A DNA stretch of 64,000 bases from Marinilactibacillus kalidii. GTDB lineage: Bacteria; Bacillota; Bacilli; Lactobacillales; Carnobacteriaceae_A. The first letter of the stretch is position 1, and every line of letters starts with the position of its first letter. The position numbers were made by a program, and so were the translations under genes. Shown in pieces: positions 1 through 10,236 of the stretch. The notes below the pieces were generated by a model. That model made no database searches. It was not told the origin of the DNA and worked only from the letters and a program-made list of their open reading frames with translations. The stretch covers positions 1 through 64,000 of the forward strand of contig NZ_JAGFVM010000003.1 of NCBI RefSeq assembly GCF_017599325.1, in the 5' to 3' direction.

Positions 1-92
1 TTACGCAAGGTATTGAACCGCCGTGTACGGAACCGTACGCACGGTGGTGTGAGAGGACGGTAAATCAACTAATGATTTACCTCCTACTCGAT
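1..92 (+). mobile_element. Group II intron, 3' end only (domains V and VI)
   Basis: The left edge carries the end of a group II intron. Positions about 16-48 form the domain V hairpin: a 9-bp lower stem ACCGCCGUG/CACGGUGGU, a short bulge and a UACG/CGUA upper stem. Positions 59-81 form the domain VI stem GGUAAAUCA/UGAUUUACC, followed by a 3' strand with a bulged A at 86, seven nucleotides from a 3' terminus ending in AT at 91-92. Domain order, spacing and the terminal CTACTCGAT-type end are typical of bacterial group II introns. The intron-encoded reverse transcriptase would lie left of the window. The intron ends about 3 bp from the uspA stop codon and is antisense to that gene. Confidence 0.85.
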
Positions 93-95
93 TTT

Positions 96-569
96 TTATT
101 CATTAAAAGATTGAATGGTTTTATTTTTTAAGTCTGTTCTAACAACTAACACATCACATTCTGCATGTCTGATGACATATTCAGAAACAGAACCCACAAA
201 GATTCTTTCGACAGCGTTTAGACCAGTAGCACCAAGTAAAATCAAATCTATTTCATGTGACTCAGGAATTTGTTTAGCTACCATGATTTTTGGAGATCCA
301 TATTCAAGCACGACAGTTACATCTTTTACGCCTTCTTTTTCGGCCTCGCTTTTATAATCTTGAAGCGTAGTTTCTGCTTCTTCTCGGGCATTATCTGCAA
401 TTGACCCATCAAAAGTGGAAAAAGACTGATACGCACGTGTATCAATAACATGTGCTAAAACGAGTGACGCATTATTCCGCTTCGCGACCGCAACTGCCTT
501 TTTGAAGGCCTTTTCGGCGGATTTGGAACCATCGACTGCAACGAGTATTTTACTGTATTCTTGTAACAT
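96..569 (-). CDS. uspA: Universal stress protein, UspA family
   Basis: A 157-residue single-domain cytoplasmic universal stress protein. The N-terminal beta strand KILVAVDGSKSAEKA begins the Usp fold. The ATP-binding signature G-A-T-G then nine residues then G-S-V-S is present at about 113-129, so this is probably an ATP-binding member. Such proteins are induced by starvation, acid or oxidative stress and act as regulators rather than enzymes; the partner cannot be read from sequence. The start has a good site, AAGGAGAGG, just upstream. A TATAAT-like -10 lies near 617-622 on the minus strand. Its downstream region is occupied by the group II intron, so its own terminator is not visible. Confidence 0.93.
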   Translation of the reverse strand: MLQEYSKILVAVDGSKSAEKAFKKAVAVAKRNNASLVLAHVIDTRAYQSFSTFDGSIADNAREEAETTLQDYKSEAEKEGVKDVTVVLEYGSPKIMVAKQIPESHEIDLILLGATGLNAVERIFVGSVSEYVIRHAECDVLVVRTDLKNKTIQSFNE

Positions 570-670
570 AGAAAATCCTCTCCTTTATGGTAAAGTATTT
601 TATACCTTATTATACAAGAAAATCGAAAATAACCATAGTATTAGAAGTATCTAATTGATATAAAGACAAA

Positions 671-701
671 ATAAAAACCACCCTCAAAAATGGGGTGGTT
701 T
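671..701 (-). terminator. Rho-independent terminator of the putative 6S RNA
   Basis: Read on the minus strand, AAACCACCCC, an AT-rich loop and GGGTGGTTT are followed by TTTATTTT. The stem is strong and GC-rich with a U-rich tail. It lies just past the 3' closing-stem strand of the RNA at 711-907. Confidence 0.8.
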
Positions 702-710
702 AATAGCTAA

Positions 711-907
711 GTATAAGAAATCCGATGGTGCCGGTAGATTGTCGTATTTGGTTGAACCCGCAATATAAGCAGGTGGGCTTCACCAGCGAAATGTCTGACT
801 ACCAAGTGATAAGGCATGTCATAAATTCCTCTTTCAGAATCCCGGTTTTTAAAGAATATGTTCGGTCAACACATTAGCCGACAACGCGTACACCTCAGAA
901 ATCTTAT
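711..907 (-). ncRNA. ssrS: Probable 6S RNA (RNA polymerase regulator)
   Basis: This roughly 195-nt stretch has no ORF, a near-consensus promoter just upstream and a terminator just downstream. The ends pair: the 5' strand AUAAGAUUUCUGAGGUG matches the 3' strand CACCAUCGGAUUUCUUAU through two short mismatches and one bulge. A second inner pairing joins GUUGUCG to CGACAAU. The result is one long rod with an interior bulge, the architecture of 6S RNA, which mimics an open promoter and binds the sigma-A holoenzyme. From memory, Firmicute 6S genes can sit beside rarA, as here. Other structured RNAs remain possible because no covariance search was run; the SRP RNA signature is absent. Confidence 0.72.
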
Positions 908-911
908 ATTT

Positions 912-940
912 ATAATAGCACCGATTAGATAAATTGTCAA
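912..940 (-). promoter_or_regulatory. Strong sigma-A promoter of the putative 6S RNA
   Basis: On the minus strand there is a perfect -35 TTGACA (935-940), a 17-bp spacer and -10 TATTAT (912-917). The predicted start is near 905, which matches the beginning of the paired 5' strand of the RNA. Confidence 0.8.
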
Positions 941-1010
941 TAACATTAAACGATTGGTTAAAACAAATTGAGCGTGAATGTGCCATGTAATCGTTCGTAT
1001 GATTTAAATT

Positions 1011-2270
1011 TTAATTAAATTTTTCGTACTGTTTAGCTAAAGCTTGTTCAAACTTACTACTTGCGTTTGGTTCGTAATAAGTCGCATTTTTTAAGTTGTC
1101 TGGCAGATATTGTTGCTCGACCCATCCATCAGGATATGCGTGAGGATACTTGTACGTCACACCGCGATTTAGTTCTTTTGCACCTTTGTAGTGACTATCT
1201 TTTAAATGGTTAGGAACGAAGCCGCTTTTTCCATTGCGCACATCGCTGAGTGCTTGATCAATTGCAGATATAGCAGAATTTGATTTTGGAGATAAAGCTA
1301 ATTCGATCACAGCAGTGGCTAAAGGAATTCTGGCCTCTGGAAAACCTAATTTTTCTGCAGATTGTACAGATGTTACAGCTCTAGCTGCGCCAGCAGGATT
1401 TGCTAAACCTATATCTTCGTAGGCGATAACCATCAATCTTCTGCAGATAACTTGTAATTCTCCTGCTTCCACTAATCGAGCCATGTAGTGTAAAGCTGCA
1501 TGAACATCACTACCTCTGATTGATTTTTGAAAGGCTGAGATAACATCATAATGTGCATCACCGTCTTTGTCATGAGTGAGTACTTTTCTTTGTAAACACT
1601 CTTCTGCTATAGACATAGTGATCGTTGTGTTACCTTCGCTGTCTTTGGTGGTAGATTCCGCGGCTAATTCCAATGCATTTAAAGCACTTCTTAAATCACC
1701 ATTCGTTGCTCTTGCAAAGTGAGTAAGGGCTTGATTCTCTACAGTTAATTTTAAATTTCCTAAACCTTTTTCTTTGTCTTTTATAGCCCGTTCGAGTGCT
1801 GACTTGATTTGCTCTTCTGATAACGGCTGTAGTTCAAAAATTTGTGAACGACTTCTAATAGCAGGATGGATAGATATATAGGGATTCTCGGTAGTTGCAC
1901 CAATCAATATAATACGCCCATTTTCTAAATGAGGTAGCAAAAAATCCTGTTTTGGTTTATCTAAACGATGAACCTCATCTAACAAAAGAATAACGGTACC
2001 GCTCATTTTGGCTTCTTCAGCAACGATTTGTAGATCTTTTTTTGAATCAGTTGCTGCATTCAACATGCGAAAAGCGTACTTAGTAGAACCAGCAATTGCG
2101 CTTGCAATACTTGTTTTACCTATACCAGGAGGGCCATATAAAATCATTGAAGAGAGGCGTTTTGCTTCGACCATTCGCCAGATGATTTTTTCTTTACCTA
2201 CCAAATGTTCCTGACCGACGATCATTTCTATAGAAGTGGGTCGCATTCTATAAGCTAACGGTTGACTCAA
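1011..2270 (-). CDS. rarA: Replication-associated recombination protein A (AAA+ ATPase)
   Basis: A 419-residue RarA/MgsA-family AAA+ ATPase related to clamp-loader subunits. It works at stalled replication forks together with SSB and recombination proteins. Walker A GPPGIGKT is at 46-53 and Walker B LLLDEVHR at about 95-102. A sensor-1 segment IGATTENPY follows, then the arginine-finger region IRSRSQIF. The C-terminal half contains the MgsA tetramerisation domain, seen as DGDAHYDVISAFQKSIRGSDVHAALHY and VTYKYPHAYPDGWVEQQYLP. Length matches the family. No clear terminator separates its stop from the downstream 6S RNA promoter. Confidence 0.96.
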   Translation of the reverse strand: MSQPLAYRMRPTSIEMIVGQEHLVGKEKIIWRMVEAKRLSSMILYGPPGIGKTSIASAIAGSTKYAFRMLNAATDSKKDLQIVAEEAKMSGTVILLLDEVHRLDKPKQDFLLPHLENGRIILIGATTENPYISIHPAIRSRSQIFELQPLSEEQIKSALERAIKDKEKGLGNLKLTVENQALTHFARATNGDLRSALNALELAAESTTKDSEGNTTITMSIAEECLQRKVLTHDKDGDAHYDVISAFQKSIRGSDVHAALHYMARLVEAGELQVICRRLMVIAYEDIGLANPAGAARAVTSVQSAEKLGFPEARIPLATAVIELALSPKSNSAISAIDQALSDVRNGKSGFVPNHLKDSHYKGAKELNRGVTYKYPHAYPDGWVEQQYLPDNLKNATYYEPNASSKFEQALAKQYEKFN

Positions 2271-2455
2271 ACTAGCATCTCCTTCCAGTTTTCAATAAGG
2301 CTAGTATAACATGCACCTACAAGAATCTCTATTTACAATGAACGCTCGTTTGTATTTGCGGAAAACTCTTGCAATCTTCTACTGTCTCGATGCTACACTT
2401 TGTGATACTATGTATAGTGAATTAGTTCCAAAAAGGGAATAAAAGAGGGCATACT

Positions 2456-4738
2456 ATGATGAATGTAAAAGAAATAATTAACGAAAACCTGCTAAACAAA
2501 ATTGTTATGCAAGGTTCTTTTGGTATTGAAAAAGAAGGAATACGAGTAGATGAGCATGAGCATTTATCGTTGACAGATCATCCAGCTAGTTTCGGAGATC
2601 GATCGTATCATCCTTATATACAAACGGACTTCAGTGAAGCACAACTTGAGATTGTAACGCCACCAATGACATCTCTAACGGAGGCTTTCAAATGGATGAG
2701 CGCATTAAATGATGTGACTCAACGTACGATTAAAGACGAAGAATATATCTGGCCTTTTAGTATGCCGGCTGTTTTACCGGACACTGAACAGATTCCAATT
2801 ATTAGAGTGAAAGATCAAAATGAAATAGCTTATAGAGAAAAACTTGCGGTCAAATATGGAAAGAAAAAGCAACTGATTAGTGGTGTTCACTACAATTTTG
2901 CTTTTTCAGAAGACTTTATTTCTAAATTGTATGAACAACAAAATGAATATGCTTCTAAACAAGCTGTTAAAGACGAATTGCACTTGAAATTAGCGAGAAA
3001 TTTTTTGAGGTATCAATGGCTATTAACTTATCTATTTGGTGCAGCGCCTTTTGCGCATGATTCTTTCTTTGAAGAAGAAAAGGGAGAAGTCATTCTAAAA
3101 GATCCGATTCGTAGTGTGCGAAATAGTCGATTTGGTTATCATAATACAAATGATATTGTTGTTCGTTATGATGAAATCGATCATTACGTCGATGATATTG
3201 AGGCAATGGTCGGCAAAGGAATCCTCAGTGAAGAAAGAGAGTTTTACGGAGCCGCACGTTTAAGAGGTAAAACAAAAAAAATCAATCAGATGAAAACATC
3301 TGGAATAGAATATGTCGAATTCAGACCTTTTGATCTGAATCCCTATAGTAGTCAGGGAATAACGATGTCACAAGCGAAATTCATTCATTTATTTTTCATC
3401 TTGATGATATGGATTGAAGATTCGAAAGAAAGTTCGTTTATTGAAGAAGGTAACTTGAAGAATGAAACAGTTGCTGCTGAACATCCATTCAATAAAACGC
3501 AGTACCATGAAGAAGGTCTTGCGTTACTCACTAACATGTTAGCGATGGCTAAGGTGCTTGATGTAGATGTGGAGTACATGACTGTAGTCAATGATGCCTT
3601 GAATCAACTAGAAAATCCTGAACAAACATTGTCAGCTAGGTTAACAAAGGAAATGGCGTCTGCTGATCAGTATCTTGAAGTGGGTAGAAAACTGGGACAA
3701 TCATATAAAAAAGAGGCAAATGATAAGCCCTACTTGTTGCGAGGATTCGAGACGATGGAAATGTCTTCTCAATTACTGATTTTCGATACGCTACAAAAAG
3801 GAATCAAATTAGAAGTGTTGGATGAAGTAGACCAGTTCTTGAAACTCACGCATAAAGGACATGAGGAATACGTAAAAAATGGGAATATGACAGCGAAAGA
3901 TTCCTATATCTCACACTGGATCATGGAGAATAAAACCGTTACGAAAAAAATACTTGCTAGTAAAGGTTTTAATGTTCCAGGAGGAGAAGAATACCAGACA
4001 AAAAAAGAAGCAGTAGAAGCATTTTACAAATATGATAATCGTTCCATCGTGGTTAAACCAAAGTCTACCAATTACGGTTTAGGCATTACGGTATTCAAAC
4101 AAGCGCCAAGTTTAGATGATTTTGAAGAAGCCCTAGATATTGCATTCAGCGAAGATACTTCAGTTCTTGTGGAAGAGTTTGCTGAAGGAACAGAGTATCG
4201 CTTCTTTGTTCTCAACGGAAAAGTAAAAGCTGTATTGCTGAGAGTGCCTGCAAATGTCACTGGAGATGGGGAACATTCTATTCGCGTATTGATCGAGCGA
4301 AAGAATCAAGATCCGCTCAGAGGAAGAAAACACAGAGCACCACTTGAAAAAATACAAATGGGTAATATCGAAAAACTTACGCTTAAAGAGCAAGGATATG
4401 ACTTAGAAAGTGTGCCAGAAAAAGGTGAAATCGTCTATCTTAGAGTAAATTCGAATATTTCAACGGGTGGAGATTCAATTGATTTCACAGATGAGATGGA
4501 CGAGAGCTACAAGAAATTGGCAGAGGAAATGGCGGTACCGTTAGAGGTGAAAGTTACGGGTGTGGATTTGATCATACCGGATTACACCAAACCAAGTACT
4601 GAAAATGAACCGGGTTATACTGTGATAGAAGCGAACTTTAATCCGGCAATGCATATGCACGCGTTTGTATCTGAAGGCAAAGGAAGAAGACTGACTGTAG
4701 AAATTCTCAAGATGCTCTTTCCAGAGTTATACAAATAG
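2456..4738 (+). CDS. gshAB: Bifunctional glutamate-cysteine ligase / glutathione synthetase
   Basis: A 760-residue fused enzyme (GshF type) that makes glutathione from glutamate, cysteine and glycine with two ATP, in the cytoplasm. Residues 1 to about 470 are the gamma-glutamylcysteine ligase module (FGIEKEGIRVD near 22-32; YVEFRPFDLNPYSSQGI). The C-terminal 270 residues are an ATP-grasp module (SIVVKPKSTNYGLGITVF, LVEEFAEGTEYRFFVLNG, VIEANFNPAMHMHAF). The fusion is typical of streptococci, enterococci, listeria and relatives. AGAGGG lies six bases upstream of ATG 2456; a second ATG follows directly. It is 40 bp upstream of iscS in the same direction, suggesting co-transcription of cysteine-consuming steps. 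Confidence 0.96.
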   Translation: MMNVKEIINENLLNKIVMQGSFGIEKEGIRVDEHEHLSLTDHPASFGDRSYHPYIQTDFSEAQLEIVTPPMTSLTEAFKWMSALNDVTQRTIKDEEYIWPFSMPAVLPDTEQIPIIRVKDQNEIAYREKLAVKYGKKKQLISGVHYNFAFSEDFISKLYEQQNEYASKQAVKDELHLKLARNFLRYQWLLTYLFGAAPFAHDSFFEEEKGEVILKDPIRSVRNSRFGYHNTNDIVVRYDEIDHYVDDIEAMVGKGILSEEREFYGAARLRGKTKKINQMKTSGIEYVEFRPFDLNPYSSQGITMSQAKFIHLFFILMIWIEDSKESSFIEEGNLKNETVAAEHPFNKTQYHEEGLALLTNMLAMAKVLDVDVEYMTVVNDALNQLENPEQTLSARLTKEMASADQYLEVGRKLGQSYKKEANDKPYLLRGFETMEMSSQLLIFDTLQKGIKLEVLDEVDQFLKLTHKGHEEYVKNGNMTAKDSYISHWIMENKTVTKKILASKGFNVPGGEEYQTKKEAVEAFYKYDNRSIVVKPKSTNYGLGITVFKQAPSLDDFEEALDIAFSEDTSVLVEEFAEGTEYRFFVLNGKVKAVLLRVPANVTGDGEHSIRVLIERKNQDPLRGRKHRAPLEKIQMGNIEKLTLKEQGYDLESVPEKGEIVYLRVNSNISTGGDSIDFTDEMDESYKKLAEEMAVPLEVKVTGVDLIIPDYTKPSTENEPGYTVIEANFNPAMHMHAFVSEGKGRRLTVEILKMLFPELYK

Positions 4739-4778
4739 ACGACCGTAAACTGAAGGAAAAAAGAAAGAACGTGAAAAA

Positions 4779-5918
4779 ATGACTGAAGGAATTTATTTAG
4801 ATAATGCAGCGACTAGCCCAATGTATCCTGAAGTAATTGACGTAATGATAGATGCTTTGCGTCATGATTATGGCAATGCTTCTAGTACGCACCGCTTTGG
4901 TAGAAGAAGTAGGGGATTGTTGGATGAAGCTAGAATGATTCTCGCAAAAAGTATTCAAGCTAAACCAAATGAAATCATCATAACAAGTGGTGGAACAGAA
5001 AGCGATAATACGGCCATACTGAAAAGTGCTGAGAAAATGAAAGATATTGGAAAGCACATCATCACAACAAATATTGAACATCAAGCAGTTTTACAACCCA
5101 TGAAGTATTTGGAAGAGCATGGGTACGAGGTCACCTATCTACCCGTAGATCAAAAGGGTATTGTTAGTCCAAATCAAGTCCAAGAAGCCATCAGAGAAGA
5201 CACCATTTTAGTCTCGATTATGTATGGAAATAATGAAGTAGGATCAATCATGCCGATAGCAGAAATCGGCAAATTATTAAAAGAACGAGATCCGAAAATT
5301 CTTTTTCATACAGATGCTGTTCAAGCGTATGGCACGGTCAAGCTGGATGTTGAAGACTTAAATGTTGATTTGCTTTCAGTGTCTGCTCATAAGATTGGTG
5401 GCCCTAAAGGTATTGGATTTCTATATTCTAAAGCAGGTACGGGGCTACCCAGTCTGTTGATGGGCGGCGAACAAGAAACAAAGAAAAGAGCTGGAACAGA
5501 AAATATTCCTGCTATCGTAGGCTTTAAAAAAGCAGTTGAAATGATGATGGATAACCTAGAAGAGCGTGTGCGTAACTATCAGCAGTTGAAAACCACTTTA
5601 ATTGATCAACTGACATCAGAACGTATTGATTATCAAGTTAATGGATCATTGCAGCAGTCATTACCTCAAATTGTTAGTTTACATTTGGAAGGGTTGAGTG
5701 CAGAGAGGCTGTTAGTTAAACTGGACATCGCAGGCATCGCAGTCTCTGCTGGATCAGCCTGTACAGCTGGCACGATCGATCCTAGTCATGTATTGACTGC
5801 TATGTATCAAAAAGATCATCCAGCAATCAGCGAGACGATTAGAGTCAGTATGGGACATGAAACAACGGAGCAAGATATTTTAGCCTTAGTAAACCTGTTA
5901 AAGCTACAAACTAAATAA
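4779..5918 (+). CDS. iscS: Cysteine desulfurase, NifS/IscS family (YrvO type)
   Basis: A 379-residue PLP enzyme that takes sulfur from cysteine as a persulfide. The N-terminal YLDNAATSP motif is present, as is the TNIEH segment with His101 that stacks on PLP. The Schiff-base lysine is Lys205 in SAHKIGGPKG, and the persulfide cysteine is Cys328 in SAGSACTAG. The gene lies upstream of mnmA with only a small DUF1831 gene between, the Lactobacillales arrangement in which this enzyme is thought to supply sulfur to MnmA. The name iscS is by homology; no iscU or iscR is adjacent, so an Fe-S role is not shown here. Confidence 0.93.
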   Translation: MTEGIYLDNAATSPMYPEVIDVMIDALRHDYGNASSTHRFGRRSRGLLDEARMILAKSIQAKPNEIIITSGGTESDNTAILKSAEKMKDIGKHIITTNIEHQAVLQPMKYLEEHGYEVTYLPVDQKGIVSPNQVQEAIREDTILVSIMYGNNEVGSIMPIAEIGKLLKERDPKILFHTDAVQAYGTVKLDVEDLNVDLLSVSAHKIGGPKGIGFLYSKAGTGLPSLLMGGEQETKKRAGTENIPAIVGFKKAVEMMMDNLEERVRNYQQLKTTLIDQLTSERIDYQVNGSLQQSLPQIVSLHLEGLSAERLLVKLDIAGIAVSAGSACTAGTIDPSHVLTAMYQKDHPAISETIRVSMGHETTEQDILALVNLLKLQTK

Positions 5919-5948
5919 AAAAATCTAGTCAATGTAGAAAGGAAGAAA

Positions 5949-6293
5949 ATGATGGCGACAAAATCGACAGACCAACTATTAGGCAGTAAAGACCAATACA
6001 AGGTTAATTCTGAAGCAAAAAGATATACCCTTAAAGATCATGGCTTTATCGAAAATAAGAAGGGTTCTTTCCAATATGAAAGAACCCTCAGTAGTACTGT
6101 ATCTGATACTACTGCTCCCAAGTTGAAACTCACGATATCAAAAGACCTTAAAGAACTAAAGTTAGTAACCGTTACAGCTAATGGCTTAAAGAAGGTTGAT
6201 ATCTATAAAGATTCAGAAATGTCAAAAGCTCAAGCTATGGTTGAGAATATCCTTGCAACATTTGTTGAAGAATCAGTGCTAGAAAAAGTCTAA
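5949..6293 (+). CDS. DUF1831 family protein, function unknown
   Basis: A 114-residue soluble protein without signal peptide, membrane segment or cysteines. It resembles the DUF1831 family of Lactobacillales, small proteins commonly located between a cysteine desulfurase and mnmA. The visible pattern is an N-terminal part (YKVNSEAKRYTLKDHGFIENKKGSFQYER) followed by alternating strands and a C-terminal helix. GGAAG precedes ATG 5949, and a second in-frame ATG is adjacent. It starts 30 bp after iscS, so it is probably co-transcribed. A role as accessory or scaffold for sulfur transfer to tRNA is inference from position only. Confidence 0.75.
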   Translation: MMATKSTDQLLGSKDQYKVNSEAKRYTLKDHGFIENKKGSFQYERTLSSTVSDTTAPKLKLTISKDLKELKLVTVTANGLKKVDIYKDSEMSKAQAMVENILATFVEESVLEKV

Positions 6294-6339
6294 ATAGACA
6301 CATAACTTTCAATAGCCAATTAAAATACTTTTAGATATC

Positions 6340-6367
6340 TTGATTTCTTTCTTTAAGTAAGTATAAT
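6340..6367 (+). promoter_or_regulatory. Promoter candidate for mnmA
   Basis: TTGATT (6340-6345), a 16-bp spacer and a perfect TATAAT (6362-6367) lie 73 bp before the mnmA start. This suggests mnmA can be expressed independently of the gshAB-iscS transcript. Confidence 0.6.
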
Positions 6368-6424
6368 GATAAAGACTGAAACTGACGAACCTTCAATTCG
6401 TGTATAGTTCAGAATCTAAACTGA

Positions 6425-7564
<1,140 letters not shown>

Positions 7565-7572
7565 ATTGATTG

Positions 7573-7606
7573 AAAGGATTGTTGGTCAACCAACAATCCT
7601 TTTTTT
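7573..7606 (+). terminator. Rho-independent terminator after mnmA
   Basis: A perfect 12-bp stem AAGGATTGTTGG/CCAACAATCCTT with a TCAA loop, followed by a run of T. It ends the sulfur block. Confidence 0.93.
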
Positions 7607-7690
7607 GACGTTAGAATCTTTCGATGAAGGTACTAGAAAAGTGGACTTGAATTCGATAGAATGGTAAAAGCGAAAACAAGGAGGGTCGAT

Positions 7691-10180
7691 ATGGAAGAGA
7701 ACATACTTCAGTCAGAAGAACAACAAGAAAAATATGTGAACGGAGAGGTAGTCGCTATCTATTTTTCCAGTTCTTCTAACTTTTTTAAAGTGATGTTGGT
7801 GTCTGTGTCAGAAACAAATACAACGTATGATAGTACCCAAATTGTTGTTACCGGTAGTTTTGGGCAAGTACATGAAGGTGAGAGTTACCAATTTTTCGGA
7901 AAATTGACCGATCATCCAAAATATGGACTACAATTCCTAGCAGACCGATATGCTAAAGAGCAGCCTTCAAGTGGTCAGGCTGTCATTTCATACTTATCAA
8001 GTAGTCGTTTCAAAGGAATAGGAAAGAAAACAGCAGAGAGTGTTGTAGAGACACTGGGTGAGGGTGTATTAGATCTTATTTTAGATGATCCCGATCAACT
8101 GGACAAAGTCCCAGGATTAAATGACACAAAAAAACAAATGATTATGGACGTTTTGGAAAAAGAACAAGGAATGCAAAGAGTCGTATTGGCTTTAAACAAA
8201 TACGGCTTAGGTAATCAACTAGCTTACAAAGTTTATCAAAAGTATGAGGGTAAAACATTAGCAGTTATCCAAGAAAATCCCTATCAACTCATTAAAGAGA
8301 TAGAAGGGATTGGATTTAATCGAGCGGATTTGATTGCTGAAGAAATAGGGATTCAATCAGATGCTCCCGCAAGAATACAAGCGAGTATTTTATATTCCAT
8401 CCAAGAATTGACACTGAGTGATGGTGACACTTATGCTTTAGGAAAGCCACTTTTGAAAAGATGTATTCAGGTCTTAGAAGAAAGCAGACCCTTTATTATC
8501 GATCCAGAATTAGCTGCGGATAATATTATTGAACTTGTACAAACACAAGAAATCATTCAAGATGATGATCGTTTTTATATTCCGTCTCTTTACGCTTCGG
8601 AGTGGGGAATTGCACATTCAGTCGAGCGACTCATTGAACATGCGAGTGATATCCCACACTCTATAAAAAAAATAAGTAAGAAATTAGCTAAACTTGAAAA
8701 GACATCGGGGATTACGTATGGTGAATCTCAAAAAGAAGCCATCCAAGACGCTTTGAAATCCCCAGTTTTTTTATTGACCGGTGGACCAGGTACTGGTAAA
8801 ACAACTGTGTTGAATGGTATCGTTACACTTTTTGCAGAGTTAAATGATTTATCATTAGATCCTACAGATTATAAAGACGAAGCCTACCCCATTTTATTAG
8901 CTGCTCCGACGGGAAGGGCAGCTAAACGAATGAAAGAAACGACCGGTCTCCCAGCTTCAACCATTCACCGATTACTCGGATTGACGGCAACAGATGATGA
9001 AGAAGAGCTAGGAGAACATGATCGTAGTCTCAAAGGGAAATTGCTAGTGATAGATGAAATGTCTATGGTTGATACATGGTTAGCCTATCAATTGTTTAAA
9101 GCTGTGCCGAGCGATATGCAAGTGATTATGGTAGGAGACAAAGACCAACTGCCTTCTGTAGGACCAGGCCAAGTGCTTAGAGATTTTTTGGAAAGTGATG
9201 TCGTTCCGCAAAAGGAATTGAAAGATATCTATAGACAGGGGAATGATTCTTCAATTATTCCGTTAGCACATAGTATTAAAGAAAATCAGTTACCTAGCGA
9301 TTTTCGAGAAAAGAAAATTGATAGAAGTTTCTTTCCGTGCTCAACGGGTAAAGTACTGGATATTATTACCCAGGTCGTTTCACGTGCGATTGAGAAAGGC
9401 TTTACTGCTCAAGATATACAAGTTTTGGCACCTATGTACAAAGGACCTGCCGGAATCAACACCTTGAATAAACATCTACAAGATTTGTTTAATCCCAATG
9501 AACATGGTGAAAAAAAAGAAATGAAATTTGTAGACAATGTTTATCGCATAGGAGATAAAGTGCTTCAACTCGTTAACGATCCTGAAAGAAATGTCTTTAA
9601 TGGGGATATGGGCATGATTACAGGCATCATCCCAGCTAAAGAATCTGAAACTAAAACTGACAATCTCGTTATCGACTTCGAAGGTAATGAAGTAACATAC
9701 CTTAGAAATGAATGGAACAAAATTACATTAGCTTATTGTTGTTCTATCCATAAAGCACAAGGTAGTGAATACAAGATGGTTATCTTGCCGATGGTCAATG
9801 GATACCGAAGAATGCTCAAGAAAGATTTGCTATATACCGCAATCACGCGAGCAAGCCAGTTTTTGATTTTATGCGGGGAAGAAGAAGCTTATAGAAATAG
9901 TCTCCATTCAACTAGTATGTTGCGAAAAACGACACTGAAAGAACGTCTATTGGCGGATACTGATTTCGATGTCGAAGAAGTCGTAGAAAATAAAAAGGAA
10001 ACAGAAGAAATCGTAACTAAAACACCGATAGTGAAACCGGTCAAACAGGAAAAAGAAACGATAGCGGAAGAAAAATTGATCGATCACAGTCAGCCCAAGT
10101 ATCTTACACCATTAATGGTGGAAAAGGATCAAGTGGACCCGCTTATCGGAATGGTTGATGTTACACCTTATAGTCAGTGA
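7691..10180 (+). CDS. recD2: ATP-dependent RecD2-like DNA helicase
   Basis: A 5'-3' superfamily 1B helicase of the RecD2/YrrC type that works without RecBC in DNA repair and fork protection. An N-terminal OB-like region is followed by helix-hairpin-helix segments (FKGIGKKTAESVVETLG, IEGIGFNRADLIAEEIG). Walker A LTGGPGTGKTT lies at about 360 and Walker B LLVIDEMSMVD at about 455. The C-terminal UvrD-like domain carries YCCSIHKAQGSEY. An in-frame ATG exists at 7661, but AAGGAGGG at about 7678-7685 points to ATG 7691, giving 829 residues. The last 90 residues are charged and poorly conserved in appearance. Confidence 0.93.
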   Translation: MEENILQSEEQQEKYVNGEVVAIYFSSSSNFFKVMLVSVSETNTTYDSTQIVVTGSFGQVHEGESYQFFGKLTDHPKYGLQFLADRYAKEQPSSGQAVISYLSSSRFKGIGKKTAESVVETLGEGVLDLILDDPDQLDKVPGLNDTKKQMIMDVLEKEQGMQRVVLALNKYGLGNQLAYKVYQKYEGKTLAVIQENPYQLIKEIEGIGFNRADLIAEEIGIQSDAPARIQASILYSIQELTLSDGDTYALGKPLLKRCIQVLEESRPFIIDPELAADNIIELVQTQEIIQDDDRFYIPSLYASEWGIAHSVERLIEHASDIPHSIKKISKKLAKLEKTSGITYGESQKEAIQDALKSPVFLLTGGPGTGKTTVLNGIVTLFAELNDLSLDPTDYKDEAYPILLAAPTGRAAKRMKETTGLPASTIHRLLGLTATDDEEELGEHDRSLKGKLLVIDEMSMVDTWLAYQLFKAVPSDMQVIMVGDKDQLPSVGPGQVLRDFLESDVVPQKELKDIYRQGNDSSIIPLAHSIKENQLPSDFREKKIDRSFFPCSTGKVLDIITQVVSRAIEKGFTAQDIQVLAPMYKGPAGINTLNKHLQDLFNPNEHGEKKEMKFVDNVYRIGDKVLQLVNDPERNVFNGDMGMITGIIPAKESETKTDNLVIDFEGNEVTYLRNEWNKITLAYCCSIHKAQGSEYKMVILPMVNGYRRMLKKDLLYTAITRASQFLILCGEEEAYRNSLHSTSMLRKTTLKERLLADTDFDVEEVVENKKETEEIVTKTPIVKPVKQEKETIAEEKLIDHSQPKYLTPLMVEKDQVDPLIGMVDVTPYSQ

Positions 10181-10182
10181 AA

Positions 10183-10218
10183 AAGCACACAGTATCGGTT
10201 TTCGATTACTGTGTGCTT
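10183..10218. terminator. Bidirectional terminator between recD2 and the lipid kinase gene
   Basis: Inverted repeat AAAGCACACAGTA/TTACTGTGTGCTTT with one bulged base, lying between two convergent genes. T-rich flanks occur on both strands, TTTA on plus and TTTTT on minus. Confidence 0.75.
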
Positions 10219-10236
10219 TAGTTTGCACGCGTATAA

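Noticed and set aside
711-907. SRP RNA or tmRNA as the identity of the small RNA near rarA
   Set aside because: The SRP apical motif and a tRNA-like end are both missing; the long rod with interior bulge favours 6S RNA.
2408-2419. ACTAT-GT-ATAGT palindrome as an operator for gshAB
   Set aside because: It is short and AT-rich and could simply be part of a -10 region; no matching regulator or second copy was seen.
7661-7690. Upstream ATG start for recD2
   Set aside because: The AAGGAGGG site lies between the two ATGs and can only serve the downstream one.
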